A stretch of DNA of 64,000 nucleotides from NCBI GenBank assembly GCA_029268145.1, contig JAJUHA010000001.1:124001-188000 (forward strand), read 5' to 3'. Below are positions 9,026-18,391 of the stretch, in pieces. Made by a program: the position numbers and the translations under genes. Positions within the stretch are counted from its first letter, which is position 1. Every line of letters starts with the position of its first letter. The stretch comes from Sphingomonadaceae bacterium (lineage in GTDB: Bacteria > Pseudomonadota > Alphaproteobacteria > Sphingomonadales > Sphingomonadaceae). A model generated the notes under the pieces. It was not told where the DNA came from and searched no databases. It worked only from the letters and a program-made list of their open reading frames with translations.

Positions 9026-11236
9026 ATGCCCGTGCATGGCGCCGGCATGCCGACGCTGCTCTCCCGCGCGGCCGGATGGCTGGCCCTTGCCCTGCTCGCC
9101 TTCGCCGCGGCAACCGCCCGCGCGGACGGCGAAGGCGCGCGCATCGGCCTTGTCCTCGGCGGCGGCGGCGCCAAGGGCTTCGCCCACATCGGCGTGCTCC
9201 AGGTGCTGGAGGAGAACCGGATCCCCGTCCATGCGATCGCCGGCACCAGCATGGGGGCGGTGGTGGGAAGCCTGCATGCCTCGGGCCGGTCCGCCGACGA
9301 GATTGCAGCGATTGCGCGGGGGATCGACTGGGCCAATCTCTTCGCCGACCGGATCCCGCGCGACCGGCTCTCCTTCCGCCGGAAGCGGGACGAGCGGGAC
9401 AATCTCATCCGCTTTCGGCTCGCTTTCGACGACAAGGGCGTCGTGCTGCCGCCCGGGCTCCTGCGCGGCCAGGATCTCTACCTGACTCTCGCCGAGAGGC
9501 TGGCCCAGGCGCGCGTCGTGACCGACTTCGACCAGCTTCCCATTCCCTTCCGCGCCGTCGCCGCCGACATCACCAACGGCCGGGCGGTCGTGCTCGCAAG
9601 CGGCGACATCGCGACCGCCGTGTTCGCCAGCATGGCGGTGCCGGGGGGGCTTCCACCGGTCGAGCGGGAGGGCCTGCTGCTGGTCGACGGCGGGATCGTC
9701 GACAATGTGCCGGTCGATGTCGCGCGGGCGATGGGGGTCGATGTGCTGATCGTCGTCGATGTCGGCTCCCCCCTGCTCAAGCGGGACGAACTCACGAGCT
9801 TCGTCGACGTGCTCGACCAGCTCCAGCTGCTGCTCGGCCGCGAGGCTGTCGAGCGGCAGCTCGCGTCGCTCGGCCCGCGCGACGTCCTGATCCGGCCCGA
9901 CATCGATGGGATCGCGATGACCGATTTCACCGCGCATGAGGCAGCGATCGCGCGTGGGCGGGCCGCAGCACAGGCCGCGCTCGACCGGCTGCGGGCGCTC
10001 TCGCTCGACGAGGCGGCCTGGGCGGCGCATCTTTCGGCGCGCGCCAGCCGCGCCGGCAGGCAGCTTCCCACCGTCCGCTTCGTCAGGCTGGAGAACGACT
10101 CCGACGTGCCCGACCGCCAGATCCGCGAGGAAGTGACCGAACGGCCCGGCGACGTGCACGATCCCGAACGGATGACCCGCGACCTCTCCGCCCTGTTCGC
10201 GACCGGCAGTTTCCGCTCTGTCCGCTACCGGTTCGAGTCGGTTCCCGATCTGGGCGAAGGCATCGTCATCACTGCGACCGGCGACCCCAGCCAGCGCAAC
10301 TTCTTCCAGTTCGGCCTGACGCTCGCCACCGACTTCAACCGCCAGAACGAGTTCGGGATCGGCATCGCCTATACCGACCGCAGCCTCGGTGCGAGCGGAA
10401 TCGAGTGGCGAACCGATCTCAGGATCGGCGAGGACATGCTGCTCAGCTCGACCTTCTACCGCGAGTTTGGCCGATGGCTGGCAGAGGCCGGCCCCTTCTG
10501 GTCGCGGCGCGACACCCGGCTGTTCCTCGATGGCGTGCCGCTGCTCACGGTCCGGACCAACGAGGCCGGCGTCCGGCTCGATGGCGGCCACCTCCTCGGC
10601 CGCTGGGGCGAGCTGCGCGTCGGCCTCGCCCGCTCGGGCCTCGGCCTCGAGGCCGGCGTGATCCCCCTGCCCGACAACGGGAAGCTCGAGGACATGCGCT
10701 GGCACCTCCAGTTCACTGCCGACCGGCTGGACGATGTCAACTACCCCAAGGCCGGCCTGTTCGGCGAACTCCTCTTCGAGGACCATGTGGCCGCGCTGGG
10801 CGGCGAGCTGACCTACGCCCGCCTGCTCGGCCGCGTCTTCTGGCCGATGACGCGCGACCGGACCACGCTGGTCCTCGGCGCCGAGCTCGGCAGCACGCTC
10901 ACCGACGACAGCCTCCTCCTCGGCGATTTCCGCCTCGGCGGCTTCCTGCGGCTCTCCGGGCTGGCACCCAACGAGCTCCTCGGCCGCCATCTCCTGCTCG
11001 GCCGGGCGATCGTCTACCACCGCCTCACGCGCAAGAGCCCGATCATCGACCTGCCCCTCTATGTCGGCGGATCCCTCGAGCTCGGCAACGCGTTCGCGCA
11101 CTGGAGCGCGCCAGGGCTTCGCCCGGCCGGCAGCCTGTTCCTTTCCGCCGACACGCCGCTCGGGCCGCTGTCCTTCGCCGGCGGCGCGAACGGCCAGGGC
11201 CAGGCCCTCTATCTCATCCTCGGTCGCCTGTTCTGA
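9026..11236 (+). CDS. Patatin-like phospholipase with C-terminal surface-antigen/BamA-like barrel (RssA/PlpD-like)
   Basis: Signal peptide; GLVLGGGGAKGFAHIGVL oxyanion loop, GTSMGA nucleophile, DGGIVDNVP catalytic Asp; long C-terminal half looks POTRA plus beta-barrel. Confidence 0.85.
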   Translation: MPVHGAGMPTLLSRAAGWLALALLAFAAATARADGEGARIGLVLGGGGAKGFAHIGVLQVLEENRIPVHAIAGTSMGAVVGSLHASGRSADEIAAIARGIDWANLFADRIPRDRLSFRRKRDERDNLIRFRLAFDDKGVVLPPGLLRGQDLYLTLAERLAQARVVTDFDQLPIPFRAVAADITNGRAVVLASGDIATAVFASMAVPGGLPPVEREGLLLVDGGIVDNVPVDVARAMGVDVLIVVDVGSPLLKRDELTSFVDVLDQLQLLLGREAVERQLASLGPRDVLIRPDIDGIAMTDFTAHEAAIARGRAAAQAALDRLRALSLDEAAWAAHLSARASRAGRQLPTVRFVRLENDSDVPDRQIREEVTERPGDVHDPERMTRDLSALFATGSFRSVRYRFESVPDLGEGIVITATGDPSQRNFFQFGLTLATDFNRQNEFGIGIAYTDRSLGASGIEWRTDLRIGEDMLLSSTFYREFGRWLAEAGPFWSRRDTRLFLDGVPLLTVRTNEAGVRLDGGHLLGRWGELRVGLARSGLGLEAGVIPLPDNGKLEDMRWHLQFTADRLDDVNYPKAGLFGELLFEDHVAALGGELTYARLLGRVFWPMTRDRTTLVLGAELGSTLTDDSLLLGDFRLGGFLRLSGLAPNELLGRHLLLGRAIVYHRLTRKSPIIDLPLYVGGSLELGNAFAHWSAPGLRPAGSLFLSADTPLGPLSFAGGANGQGQALYLILGRLF

Positions 11237-11282
11237 CCGGCCTCGCGTTGTCGCCGCAACCGGTCGCGACTAGAGAGCGCGC

Positions 11283-12188
11283 ATGACGCCGGACGCGGTC
11301 CGAAGCTGGGTCGACTGGTTGCCCGCGCAGGCACGGCCTTACGCGCGACTCGCCCGCTTCGACCGGCCCGCGGGGCTGTGGCTGCTGTTCTGGCCCTGCG
11401 CCATGGGTGTCGCGCTCGCCGGAGACTGGGAAGCCGTCGCGCTGCTGCCCTGGTTCCTGCTCGGAGCCGTCGCGATGCGGGCAGCCGGGTGCGTCTACAA
11501 CGACATCGTCGATCGCGATCTCGACGCCCGCGTCGCCCGGACCGCGGCCCGGCCGATCGCGAGCGGAGCCATCGGCCTGCGGTCCGCCTGGCTGTTCCTG
11601 GTGCTGCTTTCGCTCGTTGGGCTTCTCGTCCTGCTCCAGCTGCCGGCGCGCGCGCAGGCCATTGCGCTTGCCTCGCTCGGGCTCGTTGCCGCCTATCCGT
11701 TCATGAAGCGCATCACCTGGTGGCCGCAGGCGTGGCTGGGCCTCACCTTCAACTGGGGCCTGCTGGTCGGCTGGGCCTGCGGCGCCGATCCGGCCCCGCC
11801 TGCCGCGCTCGCTTCAGCCTATGCCGGGCTTGTCTCCTGGACGCTCGGCTATGACAGCATCTACGCCGCACAGGACCGGGAGGACGATGCGCTGGCCGGA
11901 ATCCGGTCGAGCGCGCGCCGGCTCGGCGACCGCCTTCGCCCGGCCGTCGGGCTCTTCTACCTCGCCGCGATCGCGGCCTGCGGCGCGGCGCTCTGGCTGG
12001 TTAGGAGCGATGCGCTCGTCCTCCTCGCGCTGGTGCCGGCGGCGCTGCACCTTGGCTGGCAGGCCATCAGCTTCGACCCGGAGTCGATCGACAATGCGCT
12101 CGCCCGGTTCCGCAGCAACGCGACGACCGGCGCGCTGCTCGCCGCTGCCTTCGCCGTGACGCTGCCCGTGCCGTCGGGCTGGGCGTGA
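11283..12188 (+). CDS. ubiA: 4-hydroxybenzoate polyprenyltransferase
   Basis: RLARFDRPAGLWLLFWPC, NDIVDRDLDARVARTAARPIASG, YDSIYAAQDREDD. Confidence 0.92.
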   Translation: MTPDAVRSWVDWLPAQARPYARLARFDRPAGLWLLFWPCAMGVALAGDWEAVALLPWFLLGAVAMRAAGCVYNDIVDRDLDARVARTAARPIASGAIGLRSAWLFLVLLSLVGLLVLLQLPARAQAIALASLGLVAAYPFMKRITWWPQAWLGLTFNWGLLVGWACGADPAPPAALASAYAGLVSWTLGYDSIYAAQDREDDALAGIRSSARRLGDRLRPAVGLFYLAAIAACGAALWLVRSDALVLLALVPAALHLGWQAISFDPESIDNALARFRSNATTGALLAAAFAVTLPVPSGWA

Positions 12189-13540
12189 TGCTCGACAGCG
12201 GCGCAGCGCTCGACGTGGCGCAGCGGGCCCTTGCCGCGGCCCGCAGGGCCGGTGCCGACTGCGCCGACGCCCTCCTCGTCGCCGGGACATCGCAGTCGGT
12301 CACGATCCGCATGGGCGTGCTCGAGGATGCGAGCCGCTCGGAGACGGCGGAACTCGGGCTCAGGGTCTTCGTCGGGGCCCGGTCGGCCCAGGTCTCGACC
12401 TCGGACCTTGGCGAACCGGCCCTGGCCGAGGCGGCCGCGCGCGCGGTGGCCATGGCGCGGGAGGCGCCGGAGGACCCGTTCGCCGGGCTCGCGCCGGAAG
12501 ACGCGCTCGCCACCGGGCCCTTCCCCGATCTCGACCTCTGTGACCCGCGCGCCGAGGCGATGGAGGCAGCGACCCTCCGGACACTGGCCGAGGCTGCCGA
12601 TGGCGCGGCGCTCGCGGTTCCCGGCGTCACCAGCAGCGAGGGCGCCTCGGCGGCAGCCGGCACGGCGATCCTGGCGCTCGTCACCAGCCACGGCTTTGCC
12701 GGGGTCGAGAAGGCCTCCTCCTTCTCGGTCTCGGCCGTCGCGATCGCCGGGCAGGGCGAGCGCCGGCAGCGCGACCATGACTGGAGCGATGCGACCCACT
12801 TCGCCGACCTCGAGGCCGCCGAGGCGATCGGGCGCTCGGCAGGCGAGCGGGCCGTCGCCCGGCTCGATCCGGTGCGGCTCGACACGGCCGCCATGCCGGT
12901 CCTGTTCGACCGGCGCGTCGCGGCCAGCCTTCTCGGCCACCTTGCAGCCGCCATGGCGGGGCCGGCCTGGGCCCGGGGCACGAGCTTCCTGCGCGGGCGG
13001 GAGGGGGAGCAGCTGTTCGCGCCGGGCGTGCAGGTGATCGACGATCCGCTGCTGCCGCGCGGGCGGCGTTCGCGGCCGTTCGACGGCGAAGGCCTGCCGA
13101 CCCGCCGCACACACCTCGTCGAGTCCGGCGTGCTCGGTGCGCCCCTGTGCGATTCGGCCTCCGCCCGCCAGCTCGGCAGACGGCCGACCGGCCACGCCAG
13201 CCGAGGCGTGGGCGGTGCGCCGGGCGTTGCCACCAGCAACCTCTGGCTTGCGCCGGGAGCGTCGAGCGTTGGGGCGCTGATGGCCGACATCCGCTGCGGC
13301 TTTCTCGTGACCGAGCTCATCGGCATGGGCGTGAACGGGCTGACCGGCGACTACAGCCGGGGCGCCGCGGGCTTCGCGATCCGGGATGGCCACAAGGCCG
13401 AGCCGGTGACCGAGATGACGATCGCCGGCAACCTCCTCGAGATGTTCCGGGCGCTCGTGCCGGCCGACGACCTCCAGTTCCGCCGCAGCACCAACAGCCC
13501 GACGGTGCGGATCGACGGCATGACGGTGGCCGGTGCCTGA
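12188..13540 (+). CDS. pmbA: TldD/PmbA family metallopeptidase
   Basis: Family sequence: GVEKASSFSVSAVAIAGQGERRQRDHD, GDYSRGAAGFAIRDG, MTIAGNLLEMFR. Confidence 0.88.
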   Translation: MLDSGAALDVAQRALAAARRAGADCADALLVAGTSQSVTIRMGVLEDASRSETAELGLRVFVGARSAQVSTSDLGEPALAEAAARAVAMAREAPEDPFAGLAPEDALATGPFPDLDLCDPRAEAMEAATLRTLAEAADGAALAVPGVTSSEGASAAAGTAILALVTSHGFAGVEKASSFSVSAVAIAGQGERRQRDHDWSDATHFADLEAAEAIGRSAGERAVARLDPVRLDTAAMPVLFDRRVAASLLGHLAAAMAGPAWARGTSFLRGREGEQLFAPGVQVIDDPLLPRGRRSRPFDGEGLPTRRTHLVESGVLGAPLCDSASARQLGRRPTGHASRGVGGAPGVATSNLWLAPGASSVGALMADIRCGFLVTELIGMGVNGLTGDYSRGAAGFAIRDGHKAEPVTEMTIAGNLLEMFRALVPADDLQFRRSTNSPTVRIDGMTVAGA

Positions 13541-14402
13541 ACCTTTCTGCTTCGACCCGATGGCGGACCTGGTGCTCGCCGAGAGCGCCGCGCGCGACGC
13601 CGCCGACCATGCGCTGTGGCTTTCGACCCGGGGGTTCGATACCTGGTCCAAGGGCCGGAACGATCCGGTGACCTCGGCCGATCTCGAAGTCGACGGCCTT
13701 CTGCGCGAGCGGCTGCTCGGCGCCCGGCCCGCCTATGGCTGGCTGTCGGAGGAGACCGCGGACTCGCTCGACCGCCTCCATGCCCGGGCACTGTGGGTGG
13801 TGGACCCGATCGACGGCACCCGCGACTTCGCCCGCGGGCGCGATGGCTGGGCCGTCTCGGTCGCGCTCGTCGTCGACGGGCAGGTCGAGCTCGGCGTCCT
13901 CGCCGCCCCGGCGCTGGGGCAGGTCTATGTCGCCACCCGCACCAGCGCGACACTGAACGGCGCGGCGATCCGGGTGTCGGGACGGACCGAGGAAGCGGGC
14001 ATGCGGCTCCCCGTCGACCCCCAGTTCCTCGCCGCGCGCCTCTGGGAGCAGCCCTTCGAGGCCGAGGCCCTGCCCAAGCCCAACAGCATGGCGCTCAGGA
14101 TCGCGATGGTGGCAAGCGGCGCAGCCGACGGGCTCATCGACGCACGGATGATGAATGAATGGGATGTCGCGGCGGCAAGTCTCGTGCTGGAAGCCGCCGG
14201 CGGGCGCATCACCGACCGCGAGGGCCAGCCCTTCGCCTTCAACAAGCCCGAGCCCGAGCTCTCGGGCATCGTTGCAGCGACCCCTGCGCTGCATCGGAGC
14301 CTCGCCAGGCGGCTGACGGACGCGCGGGCCGCGCTGCAGCGCGCCGGGATCCGGATCGAGCGCGACGGGCCGAAGGCGCGCCCGGACGCAGCGGAGGACT
14401 AG
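13533..14402 (+). CDS. Inositol monophosphatase family / 3'(2'),5'-bisphosphate nucleotidase (CysQ-like)
   Basis: NDPVTSADLEVD, WLSEET, WVVDPIDGTRDFARG, NEWDVAAASLVLEAAGG. Confidence 0.85.
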   Translation: MPEPFCFDPMADLVLAESAARDAADHALWLSTRGFDTWSKGRNDPVTSADLEVDGLLRERLLGARPAYGWLSEETADSLDRLHARALWVVDPIDGTRDFARGRDGWAVSVALVVDGQVELGVLAAPALGQVYVATRTSATLNGAAIRVSGRTEEAGMRLPVDPQFLAARLWEQPFEAEALPKPNSMALRIAMVASGAADGLIDARMMNEWDVAAASLVLEAAGGRITDREGQPFAFNKPEPELSGIVAATPALHRSLARRLTDARAALQRAGIRIERDGPKARPDAAED

Positions 14403-15919
14403 CGGCGGCCGAACAGCCCGCCGAGAAGCCCGCGCACGAGGCTGCGGCCGATCTGGTTGGCCATGGTGCGCCCCGCACTTGCCGCCACCTGCTTCAGGGC
14501 GGCCTCGGCCTGCCCGGCAGGAGACTTGCGGTATTCACGCGCCGCCGCCGCTTCGGCGCGCGCGCGCGCGCGCGCGGCGCGTTCCGCCTCCTTCGCGGCA
14601 TCGGCGGCCTCGGCCTCGGCGGCGCGGGCCTCGGCCCGAGCCGAGAGGATCTCATGGGCCGATTCGCGGTCCACCACCTCCTCGTAGCGGCCGGCGAGCG
14701 GCGAGGAGGAGACGAGGACCTTGCGCTCGGCCTCGGTGAGCGGGCCGACCCGGCCGACCGGGGGGCGGATGAGGGTGCGCTCGACCGGCGTCGGCGCGCC
14801 CTTGTCGTCGAGGAGCGAGACCAGCGCCTCGCCGACCTTGAGCTCGGTGATCACGGTCTCGACATCGAGCTTCGGATTCTGCCGGAAGGTCTCGGCCGCC
14901 GCCCGCACGGCCTTCTGGTCCCGGGGCGTGAAGGCGCGCAGCGCATGCTGGATCCGGTTGCCGAGCTGGCCGGCCACCGTGTCGGGAATGTCGATAGGGT
15001 TCTGGGTGCAGAAATAGACGCCCACCCCCTTGGAGCGGATGAGGCGGACCACCTGCTCGATCCGCTCGAGCAGGGCCTTCGGCGCCTCGCTGAACAGCAT
15101 GTGCGCTTCGTCGAAGAAGAAGACGAAGGTCGGCCGGTCGGGATCGCCCACCTCGGGCAGTTCCTCGAACAGCTCGGAGAGAAGCCACAGCAGGAAGGTG
15201 GAGTAGAGCCGGGGTGCCTGCATCAGCCGGTCGGCGGCGAGGATGTTCACGCGCCCGCGGCCGTCCGGTTCGATGGCCATCATGTCGTGGATGGACAGGG
15301 CAGGTTCGCCGAAGAAGCGCGCCCCGCCCTGGGCCTCGAGGGTGAGGAGCTGGCGCTGGATGGCGCCCACCGTCTGCCGGGTCACGTTGCCGTAGCGGCC
15401 CGAGAGTTCGGCGGCATTGTCGGCGCACCAGGCGAGCAGCTGCTGCAGGTCCTTGAGATCGAGGACGAGAAGGCCCTGCTCGTCGGCGTAGCGGAAGGCG
15501 ATGTTGAGCACGCCTTCCTGCGTGTCGTTGAGGCCCATCAGGCGGGCGAGCAGCAGCGGCCCCATCTCCGAGACGGTGGTGCGCACCGGGTGGCCCTGCT
15601 CGCCGAACAGGTCCCACAGGACGACGGGGTTGTCGGCATAGGCGTAGGGCGCGATGCCAAGCTCGGCTGCGCGCCGGGTGAAGGCGCCGTGCGTCTTCGC
15701 CTCGGGGGAGCCGGGCAGGGCCATCCCTGCCACGTCCCCCTTCATGTCGGGGAAGAAGACGGGCACGCCGGCCCGGCTGAAGCCCTCCGCCAGCACCTGG
15801 AGGGTGACGGTCTTGCCGGTGCCGGTGGCGCCGGCGATCAGCCCATGGCGGTTGGCACGCCCGAGGAGCAGCTCCTGCGCGTGCTCGCCCCCCTTGCCGA
15901 TGAAGATGCGCTCGCCCAT
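14399..15919 (-). CDS. HerA-like / DUF853 ATPase
   Basis: GATGTGKTVTLQVLAEG Walker A, VFFFDEAHMLF Walker B, MANQIGRSLVRGLLGGLFGRR C-terminus. Confidence 0.87.
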   Translation of the reverse strand: MGERIFIGKGGEHAQELLLGRANRHGLIAGATGTGKTVTLQVLAEGFSRAGVPVFFPDMKGDVAGMALPGSPEAKTHGAFTRRAAELGIAPYAYADNPVVLWDLFGEQGHPVRTTVSEMGPLLLARLMGLNDTQEGVLNIAFRYADEQGLLVLDLKDLQQLLAWCADNAAELSGRYGNVTRQTVGAIQRQLLTLEAQGGARFFGEPALSIHDMMAIEPDGRGRVNILAADRLMQAPRLYSTFLLWLLSELFEELPEVGDPDRPTFVFFFDEAHMLFSEAPKALLERIEQVVRLIRSKGVGVYFCTQNPIDIPDTVAGQLGNRIQHALRAFTPRDQKAVRAAAETFRQNPKLDVETVITELKVGEALVSLLDDKGAPTPVERTLIRPPVGRVGPLTEAERKVLVSSSPLAGRYEEVVDRESAHEILSARAEARAAEAEAADAAKEAERAARARARAEAAAAREYRKSPAGQAEAALKQVAASAGRTMANQIGRSLVRGLLGGLFGRR

Positions 15920-15956
15920 TGCCGCCCCCCTGTTGCCGGATGCCGGGACGGCCCTT

Positions 15957-17510
15957 CTAGCGCATCTTCACGCCGACGAAACGGGAGGGCCCGGTGCCGC
16001 GCTGGACCAGCAGAAGCACGGTCTCGCGCCCGGCCTTGCGCGCCTCGGCGACGATCGCTGCGGCTTCCTGCGGCGTGCGCACCGGCCGCTGGTTGATCGA
16101 CAGCACGATGTCCCCGCGCTGGAGGCCCTGCTCGGCCGCATCCGAGGACGGGTTGACCCGGGCGATCACCAGGCCCTGCACCGTATCCGGCAGGCGGAGC
16201 TGCTGGCGGATTTCCGGCGTGAGGGTCTGGAGGGTGAGCCCAAGCTGCTGGCGCGCTGCCTCCGCGCCGGGCTCGCCCTGGCCACCGCGGTCCTCGGGCT
16301 CCTCGGGCGCGCCGCCCTGCAGGACCGATTCGCTCGGCCGCTCGCCAATGGTCGCGGTGAGCGTCATCCGCTGGCCGTCGCGGATGAGCTGGATGGGAAC
16401 GCGCGTCCCGATGGGGGTGTTGGCGACGATGAAGGAGAGCGTGTTGTCGGGCGTGACCTCCTGCCCGGCGACCGCGACGATGACGTCGCCCTGGCGGATC
16501 CCCGCCTTCTGCGCAGGCCCGGTCGGCTCGACGCCCGCGACAATCTCGCCGCGGTCCTTCGGCAGCCCGAGCGACGCGGCGATGGGCGCCGAGAGCGGCT
16601 GGATCTGCACGCCGAGATAGCCGCGCCGGACCCGGCCCGAAGTGCGCAGCTGCTCGATGACCGGCTGGGCGAGCTCGGCGGGAATGGCGAAGCCGACCCC
16701 GACATTGCCGCCGGTGGGCGAGAAGATCGCGGTGTTCACGCCGACGACATTGCCGGAGAGATCGAACAGCGGCCCGCCGCTGTTGCCCTGGTTGATCGAC
16801 GCGTCGGTCTGGATGTAGCGGTCATAGGCGCCGCCGCCGGTGATGTTGCGGTGCAGGGCCGACACGATGCCCGCGGTGACCGTGCCGCCGAGGCCGAAGG
16901 GATTGCCGATCGCCAGCACCCAGTCGCCGACCCGGATGCCGCGCGAATTGCCGAACCGCACGAACGGAAGGTCGCGCCCGTCGACCTTGAGAAGGGCGAG
17001 GTCGGACAGCGGGTCGCGGCCGATGACGCGGGCCTTGAACTCCCGCCGGTCGGAGAGCGTCACGGTGATGGCATCGACCGGGCTGCGCCCGTCGCGGCCC
17101 GAGATCACATGGTTGTTGGTGACGATGTAGCCGTCGGGCGAGATGAGGAAGCCCGAGCCGAGCGAGGTCGCCTCGCGGGTGACGGGCTCGCCCGCCTCCC
17201 CCTGCTGTTCCTGGAAGCGGCGGAACAGCTCCTCGATGCTGGTGCCCGGCCCGAAGCGCGGGAAGGCGCGGCCCACCTCGACCCGCTGGGTCGTCGAGAT
17301 GTTGACGACGGCCGGCTGCAGCCGGGAGGCGAGATCGGCGAAGCTGCGCGGCGCGCCCTGGGGCGGATCGGCCATCGGCAGCGCGGAAAGCGGCGCGGCG
17401 GCAGGAGCCTGGGCCTGGGCGGCGCAGGCCGCGGCCAGCGCAAGGGTCGCAAGCAGTGCGGATGCGGGGTTGCGAATGGTGGCGGTCCTTTCGTGGTTCG
17501 TTCGCGCCAT
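15957..17510 (-). CDS. degP: Do-family periplasmic serine protease
   Basis: Signal peptide; ATSLGSGFLISPDGYIVTNNHVI, INQGNSGGPLFDLSG, two PDZ domains. Confidence 0.93.
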   Translation of the reverse strand: MARTNHERTATIRNPASALLATLALAAACAAQAQAPAAAPLSALPMADPPQGAPRSFADLASRLQPAVVNISTTQRVEVGRAFPRFGPGTSIEELFRRFQEQQGEAGEPVTREATSLGSGFLISPDGYIVTNNHVISGRDGRSPVDAITVTLSDRREFKARVIGRDPLSDLALLKVDGRDLPFVRFGNSRGIRVGDWVLAIGNPFGLGGTVTAGIVSALHRNITGGGAYDRYIQTDASINQGNSGGPLFDLSGNVVGVNTAIFSPTGGNVGVGFAIPAELAQPVIEQLRTSGRVRRGYLGVQIQPLSAPIAASLGLPKDRGEIVAGVEPTGPAQKAGIRQGDVIVAVAGQEVTPDNTLSFIVANTPIGTRVPIQLIRDGQRMTLTATIGERPSESVLQGGAPEEPEDRGGQGEPGAEAARQQLGLTLQTLTPEIRQQLRLPDTVQGLVIARVNPSSDAAEQGLQRGDIVLSINQRPVRTPQEAAAIVAEARKAGRETVLLLVQRGTGPSRFVGVKMR

Positions 17511-17542
17511 TTCCCGAAACCCGTTTGCCCGATGATGAACGG

Positions 17543-18391
17543 CTACCGGTTGCCGGCCCGGCCATTGAATTCGCGCAGGAACTCGTTGTCGGGCGAGAGC
17601 ACCACCGCGGCGTTGCCGTCGTTGAAGGTCGAGCGATAGGCCTGCATGGCGCGGTAGAAGGCGTAGAATTCCGGGTCCTTGCCGAAGCTTTCGGCATAGG
17701 TCCGGGCGGCGTTCGCGTCGGCTTCGGCGCGGATGATCTGGGCGTCGCGCGCGCCCTGGGCGCGGATGGTGAGCGCTTCCTCCTGCCGGGCCGTGCGCAT
17801 CCGCTCGTAGGCCGCCTCGAGCGGGCTTCCCGAGGGCAGGTCGGCGCGCTTGATCCGGACATCGACGATCTCGGCGCCATAGGCCGCAGCCGAGCGGTTC
17901 ACGGCAGCCTGGATCGTCTCCATCATCTGCCCGCGCTCGGGCGAGAGGAGGACATCGAAGCGCTGCTTGCCGAGCTCGTTGCGCAGGCGCGAGGTGAGGA
18001 TGCGCGACAGCTCGTCGGCCAGCCGTTCCTCGGTCTGGACGGTCTGGAACATCCGCACCGGGTCGACCACGCGGAACCGCGCGAACGCATCGACCACGAG
18101 CCGGAGCTGGTCGGTCGAGAGCACCGTCTGCGGCGCGATGTCGAGCGGCAGGACCCGCTTGTCGACGAAGCGAACCTCCTGGACGAAGGGCAGCTTGAAG
18201 ACGATGCCGGCCCCGGTCTGGCCGAAGCGCTCGTCGGCGGAATAGGTGTTGACCGTCCACACCGGCCGGCCGAGCTGGATGCCGATCGCCTGCCGGTCCT
18301 CGGGAACCCGGACGAGTGAACTGGCGGCAAGAAACAGGAGCCCGAGCAGCAGGATCCCGCCGAGCACCAGCATGCGCGGCATCGCAGTCAT
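17543..18391 (-). CDS. hflC: Protease modulator HflC
   Basis: SPFH/prohibitin-type sequence; coupled to hflK. Confidence 0.9.
   Translation of the reverse strand: MTAMPRMLVLGGILLLGLLFLAASSLVRVPEDRQAIGIQLGRPVWTVNTYSADERFGQTGAGIVFKLPFVQEVRFVDKRVLPLDIAPQTVLSTDQLRLVVDAFARFRVVDPVRMFQTVQTEERLADELSRILTSRLRNELGKQRFDVLLSPERGQMMETIQAAVNRSAAAYGAEIVDVRIKRADLPSGSPLEAAYERMRTARQEEALTIRAQGARDAQIIRAEADANAARTYAESFGKDPEFYAFYRAMQAYRSTFNDGNAAVVLSPDNEFLREFNGRAGNR

Noticed and set aside
7054-9435. 793-aa minus-strand ORF
   Set aside because: Antisense shadow of the FAAL and patatin genes; no family motifs.
8933-11101. 722-aa minus-strand ORF
   Set aside because: Antisense shadow of the patatin/surface-antigen gene.
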